Below, one piece after another: positions 1 through 10,928 of a DNA stretch of 64,000 bases. This stretch comes from Bedellia somnulentella. Lineage: Eukaryota; Arthropoda; Insecta; Lepidoptera; Bedelliidae. The translations under genes and the position numbers were made by a program. The stretch's first letter is position 1. Every line of letters starts with the position of its first letter. The stretch spans positions 14,041,608 to 14,105,607 of the forward strand of contig OY755191.1 of the NCBI GenBank assembly GCA_963576735.1. The letters run 5' to 3'. Under the pieces are notes generated by a model. It made no database searches. It was not told where the DNA came from and was given only the letters and a program-made list of their open reading frames with translations.

Positions 1-246
1 TGTTGTTTTTATATTATCATAATTGTTATCTGTGAGGGAAAACATCGTAAGAAAACCCACATGGCTAAGTTGTACTTAGTCATGTGACAGTGTATTCATA
101 CAAAATATTCATATAAAATGGCGTACACTGTCCATGCAAAACGTGGGTGTCTGCTCTGGCCACTAGGTGGCGCTATCACATTATGTTCTGAAGTATTGGT
201 ACCTCTGCCAACCCTTTCGGGGATATTCGTCGTAAACGTTTAAAGT
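1..246 (+). repeat. SINE2 copy (tRNA-derived SINE body, head missing or diverged)
   Basis: This is the body of the tRNA-headed SINE whose best copy is at 37918-38285. It shares the block from the GTGAGGGAAAACATCG motif through the CCAACCC..CGGGGATATTCG block and the terminal AACGTTT. The tRNA-like head is not recognisable, being truncated or lying beyond the window edge. It sits in the MCM2 intron just left of exon 5. Confidence 0.8.
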
Positions 247-277
247 GATTACTGTATCTCTAATTAAAAAATATTAC

Positions 278-467
278 CTCATCAAAAATCTGCAACATTT
301 GCATAGGAGCTTCAGGTAGAAAGTAAGCCAAAACTTGTTCTCTTCTTGCCAATACATCGAATTCCACATGAAATGAACCCTGGTTGTTCTCACACATTCT
401 TCGGAGCCTCTCTTTGAATATGTACTGGCCTTTGCTATTTGTATATGTGCGGAGGAAGTTTTTGAAC
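278..467 (-). CDS. MCM2: MCM2 exon 5 (N-terminal MCM domain)
   Basis: The exon encodes FKNFLRTY through MLQIFDE. It starts after an ATTAG acceptor, completing a split Arg codon, and ends at a GTAATA donor. It is the last exon visible; the gene continues left of the window. Confidence 0.95.
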
Positions 468-3400
468 CTAATAGTAGACAATTAAAACACTGTTTAATAT
501 TAAAAAAAATTTGCTATACCATATTGTTTTTATATAATAGCTTAAATAAGATGGTTCTAAAATCAGCAAAGGTATAAAAAATAATTTCCAACAACAAGAT
601 GATAATTAAAATTTTAAAATAAAATTCATAAAGGCAGGTGTCCGTAGTATGAAGAATAAAAGAGCATGTATGAAAAGATTGATGGATGTGAATGAAGCTA
701 GAGAGGTTTGCCAGGATCGTACAAAGTGGCCATCGATAGTCTCTGCCTACCCCAATGGGAACTAACGGCGTGAGAATATGTATGTATGTATGTAAAATTA
801 ATAATCTAGAAAAAAAATAGAAGGATCAAGAAAAAAAATTACGTTTATTCGGATATGCACAACACAGACATAAAAAATATCAAATCAACAAAAAAAAACG
901 GACTTGCACTACAAATGCATCTCATTAATCTCAACAGAAAATTAATCAAAAAAATCTAAAATCCATACCTATTGGCAATCTCAGTTCTAGGTCCCAACAT
1001 AGAGACCCACTCTTTAGTGCTATACCCCTTAGTGTCCTCAAGATTCTCGATACTCTCCACGCCCTCTTCCCCCTCAGTTCCTGTGGCGGCTTTCTCGGCA
1101 GCCCTTCGTCTTTTGGCGCGAGGGGCATCGGCTGCTTCGTCGTCAGATTCATCTATATTATAAATAAAATATTGTTTATATAAATTATATTGTGAGAGAG
1201 GAAGTTTGTTTATACATACATGTATGGAAATAAATTGGTGAAAGAGAGGGCCAATATGAAGGTTCGAATAATGTTGATGTTCTAAGTTGCTGTGTAGTGT
1301 CGGCATAGAATAACACTACCCCATTTCTTCCGGTGGGTGTACGTAAGAGGCGATTAACGGATTTGGAGCTTTTAAGGGATTTTTGGGCGATGCGGTTGGA
1401 GACCCATCACCGAAAACCTTTATTTTACCATCTTTTCCCTACTAAAATTTCCAAAAGTGGCTGAGGAATTTCTCGTTCCAAAGCTCTGGCTACCCCATTA
1501 AGGGATTTATAGCCGTGAGTATATGTATGTATGATGTTCTAAGTTCAAATAGACATACGTATACTCACGGCCATTAATCTCAAAAATTGGTAGCCAGAGC
1601 TTTGGAGCTAGAAACTCCTCAGCAACATTTGGAAGTTGATAGGGGAGAAGATGGTAGAAATAAAAAGGGACAAGATGCAAGAAAAAGTATTGTTGGTGAT
1701 GCTGATGGGTCTCCAACACATTGCCCAAAAACTACTTAAAAAAGGCCCATACCCTTAGTAGCCTCTTACGACAGCCATGGACAGAAAAGCGTAGTGACAT
1801 TCTAAGCCCGCACTACACGGCAATATAAAATTAAAATATAAGTGTAAATGAAAGAGACTTAAAATCTTGCAGTGGTTATCTTTAATCTGTATGTACAGTG
1901 AGAATTAATGGATGGGTTCAATATCTATAAAAGCATAATTTTATTCGTTATTTTCATACTGTTGTGACGAAAAATATAGGGTAAAATGTGTTACACTTTT
2001 AGTCATGAAAGTAGAGTTAATGCAGTGGAAATGAGATCCCTCAGAAGTATATGTAATGTAAGGCTGTGTGATAGAGTGAGAAATACTGTGATTCGTGAAC
2101 GAGTAGGTTTGAAAGATGACGTAGTATGCTAGATAGAAATAGGAATGTTGAGATGGTTTGGGCCACAGATCTGTATTTGAATAGATAACGCAAGTGTCAT
2201 TTCTTGTATAGAAACCAAGCGTGCCATTATTTTCCCACCTACTGTGACGTCACATGAGCAATTTAGTGATGGGAACTCCCCGTCAGCGCGTAAACGATTC
2301 AATCGCTTATATTCGAGTGCATCGACAGACGAATGATAAATTGACAGAAGAATGATAAATCTAGAATTATACCTGTTTTTTAAATAACGCTATTTTCTCA
2401 TTTTTATTCTGCGCAACTCTTCCTACATTATTTTCCTCCACCACTAAATCTTCTCGGAGAACAACGATCTAAATCAGTGAGTTAATGAGTCAGTTAGTCA
2501 GTGAGTAGTTCAGTAGCCTTTATTATTATAATAACTTGTCCTTATTGATAACCTACCTAATTAACTAGTTTTAATAATTTGTTCTCGGGAAGTTACAAAA
2601 TGATTTTAAAAAAACCCGAGAAGAAATTTTATCTACAAAAAAGAAAGCCAGTAGAAGGCGCTATGACAAAATATAATACAACCAAGAACTAATTCGGATT
2701 TAAAAAAAAAAACAAAATAATATAACTTGCAGAGAAGGATAAATAATCAAGTATTTTTTTTTCGTTGTCTGTTTTTCTCCAGGCTGAATCTCATAAACAG
2801 TGATAACTAGAAAGCTTAAATTTTCAATGACGTATTTCTGTTGCCGCTATAACAACAAATACAAGTAAAAAAAGGATTTTAAGGGGGGGCCCTTACAATA
2901 AACGTATTTTTTTCCGTAATTGTTTGCTCAATATTAAAACGTTAATAAGTAGATACTTAAAATTTTCACAGTATATTTACTTGTATATCACCTTTAAAAA
3001 TAAATAATTAAATAACAGTAAAGTAAATATCAAAGGGGCTCCCATACAAAAACGATATTTTCTATTATAGATGATAGTACGGAACTCTTCGTTTGTTCAA
3101 TATTGGAAATAAAAAAAACAAAGTAGTGTAACAAACTCTTCAACATTTGCTGAATATATAGAATTATCAGAAGCAGTAACAGAATTAAATTTTCTCATTT
3201 GTGTAATGAAAGATGTCTTTACTAAGGTTTGTAAACCAGTTAAAATCTATGAAGATAATTCAGCAGCTGTAGCTATTTCTAAGTATGGAAACTTTGCAAA
3301 GAATTCTAAGCACATTGAAGTTCACTATCATTTTGTAAATTAAAATGTTAAGCAGGGAAGTATACAAAATAGAGTCAGAAAATAAACACATTTACAAAAC

Positions 3401-6400
3401 CTGTAGGAAATGTTAAATTCACTAACTTAAAAATGCTAAATTTAAAGGAGTATAGTTCCCTAATTGATTATAATTACTGTAGTACTTAAGAAGCTTTGAA
3501 CTTATGTAAGGAGGCATGTTCGTGTATATATGTACATTTATATTGGCAAAACTGAGTGAAGGAAGGAAGTAAATAAAGACTGACACATACCACACATTAA
3601 GAAATGTAGCTTAGAGAAAACTTGTAACTAAAATTAAACTGTTCTTTTATTAAATAAAAACAAAGTTAAAACAAGAGTATTCCAATTAATTATTTAACAG
3701 AAACATTGTAGTAATAAAAATATTTTAGATGCATGGAACATCCATCGCGAATATTATCATTTCTCTGTTCCCAAAATCGATTAGAATTAGAATCGAATAC
3801 AACTATCTGTGTAGGTACAACTTATTTTGCTTAAAATGACAGAAATATGACAATAGCTACCGTACCATGTAGCTGATTGACAGGTGAAAATATCGTTAAT
3901 TTTGATGTTCATTGCGTGTTTTAATAGACAAGCCATACTAGATAACTTTGTAACTAAAAGCGGCAATGTATTATAAATTAAGCGATACACACTCGTTTAA
4001 AAGATTTTCAGTGTAAAACCATAACGAAGACAAAATAATTGATTTTGCAATAAAAACCATATAATCTAATAATAAAGTGACCTACCGATGAAAGAAAATC
4101 TTTCTATTAATTAGTCCCGCTTTATTTAGATAGTTTTTGCAACTCAATACGGCACAATTAGGCATTTTTTATATTTAGCTTGACATCTGTCACCGAGAAC
4201 GTTCGAGCACGGACTCAATCAAATGGCGATAAACTAAGTTAATTTTACTCAGTTTTTACACGCGAAGTACATGCACTTGCGGCATCTATTCAAATACATG
4301 TCTGTGGTTTGGGCACATAGAGAGGATGGATGAAAATAAAGTAGCGAAAGAGATATATAGAGCCAATGTGGATGGGAATGTTAGTAGAGGACGGCCTCGT
4401 AAAACGTTTCTTGACCAGATAGAAAACGTTCTTATAAAGGCGGGGGTCCGAAGTGAGAAGAATAAAAGAGCATGTATGAGAAGGATAATGAATGTAAGGG
4501 AAGCAAGAGAGGTTTGTCAAGATCGTACTAAGTGGCGATCGATAGTCTCTGCCTACCCCAATGGGAATAATGGGCGTGAGTATAAGTAAGTAAGTAAGTA
4601 AGTGTTACACTTGAAGATGGACATGTACTGCACACTGGGCTTGCTGTAACCACCTATGAATACACTGATCATGATATTTTCTAAGATTTTCACGATTGCA
4701 CATTATAATTGAAACAACTATTGATTTTCGGATATTTTAATCGCGTGTTATTACATTATTTTTAATAGCCCGACGTTTCGAAAACTTTTCAGTTATCATG
4801 GTCACGGGAAGACTGAGGTGTTATTTGTCATTATACAGTACTATAAAATTATTAATACTAACTACCTTCACAAAATTTTAAGTTATATTTGCGTTTAATA
4901 TTTGCTATGTACAAAAAGAGCTAATGTTATCTGGAGTCTTGCTAGTGTTCTTCCCTCGCTTAGTTGTGCTAATGATCGGGTTCCAAGCAGGTGGTAATTG
5001 CCAACCATCATCTCTATTGAAGTTTGGATGTTTCTTTATTTCAATAACATCTTTGGATCATAAAACATGTCTTGATATAATAAACAAACGTGCTGATACT
5101 AAATTCAAACAAATGAACATCAATCATATAAAAAAGTTTGAAAGATTATTGACCAAAAACTTAAAATTGAACGCACCAAATCTCACTCAAGAAACCGACC
5201 AATCACGATCCGTTGTCAATTTATCAACACAAACATTAGACAAAAACACCATTGATGTACTAAGTAAAGGTTTAAATTTCGCCGTAACTCCAAGAAGAAT
5301 ACCTTATGAAGACATAATTTGCAATGTAGAACATTGTCTAATTCAAAATAACGTTCGTGAAGATGACAGGGAAGCAATTCGTCAGGACGTATCTTCGATA
5401 CTACGGTTGAGCAAGCTTCCTAAACCTAACCTCACACGAGCTCAAAGATCTGCCCTTAAAAATTTAAAATCTAATGAAGACATAGTAGTTCTACGCGCGG
5501 ATAAAGGTAATTCAACAGTAGTTATGGATACGTCTGAATATAAGAACAAAGTATCACAATTATTGTCAGATGACTCAACCTACCAAAAAGTCAAACGAGA
5601 TCCCACGACTAAAATACTCAAACAAACATCTGATTTAATAAAAAGACATAGTGATACCCTAACGTTAGACTCGAAAGCCTTATTACCATCGTGTGTGAAA
5701 CCTCCAAAACTGTATGGGTTACCCAAAATTCACAAAGTTGACAACCCGCTTCGTCCAATAGTAAGCCAAATTGATACACCAACATACAAATTGGCAAAAC
5801 ATGTGGCAAAGATACTATCACCACTTCGAGGAAAAACTGAAGCCTTTGTGAAGAATTCCTATCAATTCATTAATGACATCAAGAACTTAAGTCTTAGTGA
5901 TGAGGACATTATGGTCAGCTTTGATGTTCAGTCGCTTTACACCAGTTTACCAATACAAGACTGTGTTGAAGTTGTCACAGAAAGGTTAACAAATGCTGAC
6001 ATACCTTTAGAATATGCAGAATTACTTAAGCACTGCCTTACAACTGGCTACTTACTTTGGGATAAGGAATTCTACATCCAGACTGATGGTGTGGCAATGG
6101 GATCCCCAGTCTCTCCTATTGTAGCCGATATATTCATGGAACGATTGGAGGAGATTGCACTAAAATCCTTCCCTGTCACTCCAAAGGTTTATAAGAGGTA
6201 CGTAGATGATACTTTTGCAATCCTACCCAAAAACATAGTCTCTGCATTCTTAGACCATCTTAATTCCATTAACCCTAAGATCCAATTTACAATGGAATTA
6301 GAGACTAATAATAGTTTAGCCTTTCTAGATGTCCTCTTGATAAGGAATTCTGATAACTCAATTAGTCACACAGTTTATAGGAAACCCACCCACACTGATA

Positions 6401-9400
6401 GGTACCTCAATGGTGACTCACACCACCATCCATCTCAGTTAGCTACTGTTGGTAAAACTTTGTTTCAGAGAGCCAAACATCTTTGTGACGAACACCATCT
6501 TGCTGGAGAGCTCAGTCATGTGAAACAAGTTCTTCACAACAACAAACTGAAATTGCCCCGCCAACGTCACCGCTCCTCCGATAAACCACCTACTGTCGAA
6601 AGACTCCCTGCAACTCTACCTTTTGTAAAGGGTGTAACAGACAAAATTAGTACTGTGTTACAGCGTGCTTCCATTAAGACCTACTTCAAGCCGCACCAAA
6701 AGATAAGTCAGTTTCTAAGACCTATCAAATGTCAGATCCCTTTACAAGATGCAGGCGTTTATAAACTAGACTGTGAGTGTGGTCTTTCATACATCGGCCA
6801 AACAAAGCGTAGTGTAGCAACTCGCGTTAGAGAACATATTGCTGATATGAAGAATAGGCGTCCTGGAAGATCTGCTTTGTGTGAACACACCTTCGATAAG
6901 CCAAACCACCACATGCGTTTTGACAAACCTACAATTCTAGCAAAAGAGAATCGATTGATACCTAGAATGATACGCGAGTCTATTGAAATAAAGAAACATC
7001 CAAACTTCAATAGAGATGATGGTTGGCAATTACCACCTGCTTGGAACCCGATCATTAGCACAACTAAGCGAGGGAAGAACACTAGCAAGACTCCAGATAA
7101 CATTAGCTCTTTTTGTACATAGCAAATATTAAACGCAAATATAACTTAAAATTTTGTGAAGGTAGTTAGTATTAATAATTTTATAGTACTGTATAATGAC
7201 AAATAACACCTCAGTCTTCCCGTGACCATGATAACTGAAAAGTTTTCGAAACGTCGGGCTATTAAAAATAATGTAATAACACGCGATTAAAATATCCGAA
7301 AATCAATAGTTGTTTCAATTACACTGATCATGAGTTGGAACCACTAGGATTTCCTCACGATGGTTTTCCTCAACATTAACAACCTTGAAAGTTATCACAG
7401 CTGTAGGCCAAACTAAGGAATTAAAACCACAATACATGAACTAGCAATCTTCCAACCAATATTGAAATCCTCACCATAAATCAAGCCATCGCCATCCCTC
7501 CTTCTGGCCTCATCTCTATCTCTTCTCCTCATCTCTGCTTCCACAGCAGCTCTCTCTCCCACAGACATGGCATCATAGTCTTCATCATCTAGATCTTGGG
7601 TATCGTAGCGATCAAGAGCTGGCATGGGGCGGTAGTCGCTGGAATTTAATTCATTTGTTAAGAAATGAAGAAAGTTATTGGCCAGATAATATAAATGATT
7701 GCCCTCACTGGGGTTGATCCTTCAAACTTTTAAAATAAAGAAAAGTATTCTAACCACTGGACCTACTACATACACAACACACAACTCTACCTAGAGACAG
7801 TCACAAATGTTCAGCATTCACATTATCTACTATGTAAAAATAAGTCAGGTTTTCCTTTTTAACTAAACAACAAGGAATTGTCACAGTTTTGCATTTGTTG
7901 GAAAGGTCTCAGCTCTGTGAGGTTTGTAGCATATATAATTATATAAGAGCTATGTTTTTAAGTATATACTCTCTAATAGTCAGTCTCAACTATATATCAG
8001 CATTCATTCTTTGCTCCATTTTTAAACATGAATCGGCTATATCACACTAGCAAGCTATGTTAAAATGACTACAGTTATTGATTAAAAAATTAAACATGAA
8101 GAACACATACGCCTCCATATTGTCATTGAAGAGCTCCTCGCCATCATCTTCTTCTTCCACCATGTTGTCTCCGAGAATGGCCCCTTCATCTTCAAACATC
8201 TCATACTCCCGAGCAGGAGAGGTCATGCGAGACCTAGCTCCATCTCGCTCTGCAGGGGTGCCAGGGGTGGCTGGTTCAGCGGGAGAACTTGGAGAACTCT
8301 GAAATGGGTTAATAATTAATTGATTAAGTAGTGGTAAAATAATCTACTCACTGCTATATACCCCAAAACGAGATAGCCAGGGCTTCTAATTATATAAAAA
8401 ACCTTTATATAAAAAAAACATTAGAAATTCAAAATCCAAATTAGTTATTATTCCCGTGGGTGTATGTAAGAGGCGACTAATGGTATTGGGGCTTTTAAGA
8501 GATTTTTGGGCGATGCGGTTGGAGACCCATCACCAACAACCTTTACTTTACCATCTTTTCCCCATACAAAAGTGGCTGAGGAATTTCTAATTCCTTAGCT
8601 CTGGCTACCCCTTCTAGGTATAAAACATACAACAATCATGGCAGAGGCAATGGAATATCAACCCCTATTGGCAGGGCCATGCGACAGAATACAAAAGAGA
8701 TACATCTTCAAACACTATCAAGTCAATCTTGAGGAAGAACCAAACAACCACCCAACATAAAAGAGTTGAGAATATACACAGACAGATCGAAAACAAATGA
8801 TGGAACAGGGGCAGGAGCCTTTTCATACGACCTCAACATCAAGACATACTCGACGCTAGGAAGACACAATAGTGTCTATCAAGCTGAATGCATAGGCCTA
8901 CTCCTAGCAACAACAGCCATAATAAATAGAAGAGTTGAAAATACAAATATTAGAATACTTTCAGACAGCAAAGCAGTCAAGTGTTGTATGCTCTGAAAAA
9001 CAACGAAACCAATAATGGAATTATACTACAATGTCATGAATCACTTGAAAGTATATCCAAGAAAAACAACATCACATTGCAGTGGATAAAAGGACACAGT
9101 AATTTGCTTGGAAATGACGTCGACGAACTGGCCCGCAGAGGATCCAGCAACACAATAGAAGGGCTAGAACTTATCATACCAATCCCATACAACCAATATT
9201 GTATGTGGCTAAGGGAACGAACACAAGAACAACACAAGGTAATATGGCGCGCCCTGTCACAATGCCGAAAATCCAAAGAAGCAATGCCGAACCTGAATCT
9301 CAGCACACTATGAATGGTTACAGGTATCATAACGGGACACTGCTCACTAAACAAACACTACTTTACACTAGGAATCAGCCAATATGCAGAGCCTGCATGG

Positions 9401-10096
9401 AGATAGAAGAGACAGTAAATCATGTAATGTTCGAGTGTAACACCTTGAACGACCAACGCCACACCAACTTGGAAAACACAGGTAGTATGACAAATCACTT
9501 AAAACATATTACACAAGTAGTTGACTTCTGGATGGAGCTCGGGTGGATAGAATGACGGCCGTGGCCCCTGTGAAATGGCCCTGTAGTGACCAATTGCGGA
9601 AACCATTTATCTAATCTATCTATCTACCCCTTCTAGGGATTTATAGCCGTGAGTATATGTATGTATGTATGTTACTGTCAGTTCCTAAGGTTTTTGTTAA
9701 ATAAATAAAGGTCTAATTAAGGTTATGAGGCTGAAAGCTTTATCACTAACAATCCATTATTCGACTGTCCATCTAATCAGAAGCTCTGCTTTTATAGAAA
9801 TGAACCTGTCATTATAAGTATGGCACAATACATATAAAATTAACGGATTGATTCAAATTAATCTGCTACATAAAACAAAGGATTCTAACCAATAAAGAAA
9901 ATACAGGGTTGATTTAAGCAGCAAAATTAAATAAAAATAGCCGTGATAAGTGCTATTCTTTAGCTTAAATAAGTACTATACATTAAGCTTTATTCTATTT
10001 TAAGATTATTATTTCAGAAATGAAATATATGCGGTTCTTGTGATCTATACGGTTTGATTTTTTATTAGCAATACAAAGTATAAGAATACTTACCAT
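278..10096 (-). CDS. MCM2: MCM2 gene, DNA replication licensing factor (exons 1-5, 3' part beyond the window)
   Basis: MCM2 is a subunit of the MCM2-7 replicative helicase; its N-terminal tail also chaperones histones H3-H4. Five exons join in frame: 10094-10096, 8111-8298, 7475-7638, 969-1152 and 278-467. The tail is acidic and Ser/Pro-rich. It then carries the histone-binding block, with two tyrosines nine residues apart (about Tyr66 and Tyr75) matching the human H3-H4-contacting pair. A basic RAKRRR stretch follows, then the conserved EWVSMLGPR and FKNFLRTY segments and the [14 protein letters not shown] part of the N-terminal MCM domain. The AAA+ ATPase lies off the left edge. Splice sites are canonical and phases match at every junction. 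Intron 3 (about 6.3 kb) holds an intact Penelope-like element and other repeats. Confidence 0.96.
632..797 (+). repeat. LINE-A 3' fragment
   Basis: This is the last part of a non-LTR retrotransposon ORF ([23 protein letters not shown] type) followed by CTGCCTACCCCAATGGGAAC, GGCGTGAG and a (TATG)n tail. It is 5'-truncated. The family is RTE-like by its C-terminal sequence, which is an inference. The same 3' end recurs at 4298, 15080, 15999 and 37772. Confidence 0.8.
969..1152 (-). CDS. MCM2: MCM2 exon 4
   Basis: The exon encodes [17 protein letters not shown] through [15 protein letters not shown]. It has a TATAG acceptor and a GTATGG donor. The acidic then basic composition is typical of the MCM2 linker, and EWVSM.GPR is a strongly conserved MCM2 motif. 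Confidence 0.95.
1289..1533 (+). repeat. SINE1 copy with 12-bp target duplication
   Basis: Complete SINE1, from GCTGTGTAGTGTCGGC to AGCCGTGAGTATATG(TATG)n. It is flanked by direct repeats ATGTTCTAAGTT at 1277-1288 and 1534-1545, as expected for target-primed insertion. Confidence 0.9.
1551..1822 (-). repeat. SINE1 copy (inverted relative to its neighbour)
   Basis: This is a diverged SINE1 in reverse orientation, with the CATACGTATACTCACGGC tail side first and CACTACACGGCA last. It lies 17 bp from the preceding forward copy, so the two form an inverted pair. Confidence 0.85.
1990..2165 (+). repeat. LINE-A internal fragment
   Basis: Translation gives a degraded reverse-transcriptase C-terminal segment ([33 protein letters not shown]). 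This is the part that lies just upstream of the [10 protein letters not shown] segment seen at 4298. The copy is broken by stops and truncated at 2165. Confidence 0.6.
2166..3121. other. MCM2 intron 3 sequence with no recognisable gene
   Basis: AT-rich intron sequence. A short tandem of a GACAGACGAATGATAAAT-like unit lies near 2325-2360. I see no coding or RNA gene here. Confidence 0.6.
3122..3343 (+). pseudogene. Copia-type RNase H fragment
   Basis: A single open stretch of about 73 residues reads [18 protein letters not shown], then [13 protein letters not shown] and [11 protein letters not shown] before a stop. This matches the C-terminal RNase H region of Ty1/copia polyproteins (TEAEY..LSEA, EDN, KHIDV..HF). 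The rest of the element is missing. It is a relic inside MCM2 intron 3. Confidence 0.75.
3344..4297. other. MCM2 intron 3 sequence with no recognisable gene
   Basis: AT-rich intron sequence between the copia relic and the LINE-A fragment. I see no supported feature. Confidence 0.6.
4298..4606 (+). repeat. LINE-A 3' fragment, longest copy
   Basis: This 5'-truncated LINE end encodes [20 protein letters not shown], then [16 protein letters not shown] and [20 protein letters not shown], followed by GGGCGTGAGTATAAG and (TAAG)n. The protein segment is the C-terminus of an RTE-like reverse transcriptase (family inference). The last approximately 45 bp resemble the 3' end of SINE1. Confidence 0.85.
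4675..7320 (+). mobile_element. Penelope-like element, apparently full length, with inverted terminal arms
   Basis: The element is bounded by identical 340-bp inverted arms at 4707-5046 and 6981-7320. An extra approximately 32 bp (4675-4706) at the left end has no counterpart at the right, which resembles the short one-sided extension described for Penelope-like elements. Direct repeats ACACTGATCATGA flank it (4662-4674 and 7321-7333). The ORF is intact. The arms look identical by eye, so the copy is probably young. It lies in MCM2 intron 3, antisense to MCM2. Confidence 0.92.
4924..7122 (+). CDS. Penelope-like reverse transcriptase with GIY-YIG endonuclease
   Basis: The ORF of 732 residues copies element RNA and nicks DNA for target-primed insertion. 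N-terminal Penelope motifs include [11 protein letters not shown] and [13 protein letters not shown] motif A is [12 protein letters not shown] (about residue 333), the B-like motif is [16 protein letters not shown], and motif C is YVDD (about 427-429). A GIY-YIG nuclease follows from about residue 611 ([20 protein letters not shown]). The first approximately 41 codons lie in the left inverted arm and are the antisense of the ORF's own C-terminal coding sequence, so the true start may be internal (for example the Met near residue 64) or upstream. The ORF ends inside the right arm. Confidence 0.93.
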   Translation: MLSGVLLVFFPRLVVLMIGFQAGGNCQPSSLLKFGCFFISITSLDHKTCLDIINKRADTKFKQMNINHIKKFERLLTKNLKLNAPNLTQETDQSRSVVNLSTQTLDKNTIDVLSKGLNFAVTPRRIPYEDIICNVEHCLIQNNVREDDREAIRQDVSSILRLSKLPKPNLTRAQRSALKNLKSNEDIVVLRADKGNSTVVMDTSEYKNKVSQLLSDDSTYQKVKRDPTTKILKQTSDLIKRHSDTLTLDSKALLPSCVKPPKLYGLPKIHKVDNPLRPIVSQIDTPTYKLAKHVAKILSPLRGKTEAFVKNSYQFINDIKNLSLSDEDIMVSFDVQSLYTSLPIQDCVEVVTERLTNADIPLEYAELLKHCLTTGYLLWDKEFYIQTDGVAMGSPVSPIVADIFMERLEEIALKSFPVTPKVYKRYVDDTFAILPKNIVSAFLDHLNSINPKIQFTMELETNNSLAFLDVLLIRNSDNSISHTVYRKPTHTDRYLNGDSHHHPSQLATVGKTLFQRAKHLCDEHHLAGELSHVKQVLHNNKLKLPRQRHRSSDKPPTVERLPATLPFVKGVTDKISTVLQRASIKTYFKPHQKISQFLRPIKCQIPLQDAGVYKLDCECGLSYIGQTKRSVATRVREHIADMKNRRPGRSALCEHTFDKPNHHMRFDKPTILAKENRLIPRMIRESIEIKKHPNFNRDDGWQLPPAWNPIISTTKRGKNTSKTPDNISSFCT
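7475..7638 (-). CDS. MCM2: MCM2 exon 3 (histone-binding region)
   Basis: The exon encodes [20 protein letters not shown] and an Arg/Glu-rich helix down to GDGLIY. It has a TTCCAG acceptor and a GTGAGG donor, and enters with one base of a split Ala codon. The Tyr pair is in the H3-H4-binding segment. Confidence 0.95.
8111..8298 (-). CDS. MCM2: MCM2 exon 2 (acidic N-terminal tail)
   Basis: The exon encodes [15 protein letters not shown] through [16 protein letters not shown]. It starts in phase 0 after a TTTCAG acceptor and ends at a GTATGT donor. The Ser-Pro-rich acidic sequence is typical of the MCM2 tail targeted by CDK and DDK. Confidence 0.93.
8453..8618 (+). repeat. SINE1 copy, 5' part (split by a LINE)
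   Basis: SINE1 from CCCGTGGGTGTATG to CTACCCCTTCTAGG; the head is missing. The same SINE resumes at 9638 after a 1-kb LINE insertion. Confidence 0.88.
8619..9623 (+). mobile_element. 5'-truncated RNase H-bearing LINE nested in SINE1
   Basis: The insertion is flanked by a 14-bp direct repeat CTACCCCTTCTAGG (8605-8618 and 9624-9637) made from SINE1 sequence. It encodes RNase H and a Cys/His-rich C-terminus and ends in a (TCTA)n tail. RNase H-bearing LINEs belong to the I/R1/LOA group; the exact clade is not resolved. Confidence 0.88.
8760..9555 (+). pseudogene. LINE ORF2 C-terminus: RNase H and zinc-knuckle, frame-broken
   Basis: The reading gives [20 protein letters not shown] and [11 protein letters not shown], with a DSKAV motif, as in retrotransposon RNase H. 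A frame change near 8990 leads to [19 protein letters not shown]. Another near 9310-9340 leads to [18 protein letters not shown], a CCHC-type knuckle. At least two frame breaks make it non-functional. Confidence 0.85.
9638..9670 (+). repeat. SINE1 copy, 3' part
   Basis: Continuation of the SINE1 copy interrupted at 8618: GGATTTATAGCCGTGAG, then the (TATG)n tail. Confidence 0.88.
10094..10096 (-). CDS. MCM2: MCM2 exon 1: start codon only
   Basis: The sequence ATG is followed directly by a perfect GTAAGT donor. Joining to exon 2 in phase 0 gives [11 protein letters not shown] see no other in-frame Met between here and exon 2 that would serve. The call rests on the donor, the phase match and the expected MCM2 N-terminus. 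Confidence 0.8.
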
Positions 10097-10694
10097 GTTT
10101 ATTTATAGTAAAAATCTGTTTTTATGGTTTAAATGACGCACTAAATTGAATATTACAAACAAAATAACTGAAATTCACAATTAATAATTAAGGTTAAACT
10201 TCGTGAAATCCACTTTGTTTGTAATGTCAAAAATTGGCGCGAATTTATTGTCACACAGACCACGTTAAATACTAACTGAGCCCATATTCACAACTATCCA
10301 AGTACACAAAAAAACACGAAATGCTAATATAGTAAAATATAATTTTCCAATTAAATTGTAATAATATTTTTCTACCCTCTGCCACCAGTCACTCTCCACC
10401 ACCAAGAATAAAAAGGAGAAAACATTTGTTATTTTCTTAAATACGAAAAATATTATAATGTTCTGTTATTTTGGTCAAAGTAAGGATGGCACTGAACTGG
10501 GGGAATGTATTTTATGTTATAAAACAACCCCCATAACAGCAATACTGCTGTAGACACTATTGTATTATGTTATATATTGTTTAAATATTTTCAGAATAGA
10601 AAAATCATTTAAAAGTTTTGAAAAATTATATAATTTTTTCAACTGAGCGTGAGCGTGCTATTCTAACCACACACCACACCATACCTACAAGCCT

Positions 10695-10928
10695 AATATC
10701 ACGGCTATAATCCCTCGAAGGGGTAGCCAGAGCTTAGGCATACGAAATTCCCCAGCCACTTTTAGAAGTTGAGTGGGGAAAATATTGTACAACAATGGTT
10801 GTTGGTGATGGTTCTCCAAGCACATCGCTCAAAAGTCAATTATTAAGCCCCAATACCATTAGTCGTCTCTTACGAACACCCACAAGGGAAAAGGGGATAG
10901 TGCTATTTAAATCCGACGGTACACAGCT
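10695..10928 (-). repeat. SINE1 copy
   Basis: Diverged SINE1 in reverse orientation, lying between the MCM2 and PAM16 starts. The (CATA)n tail has been lost. Confidence 0.82.

Noticed and set aside
6759..7103. Minus-strand ORF beginning with the same residues as the Penelope-like protein
   Set aside because: It is the right inverted arm read backwards; the identity reflects the inverted repeat, not a second gene.
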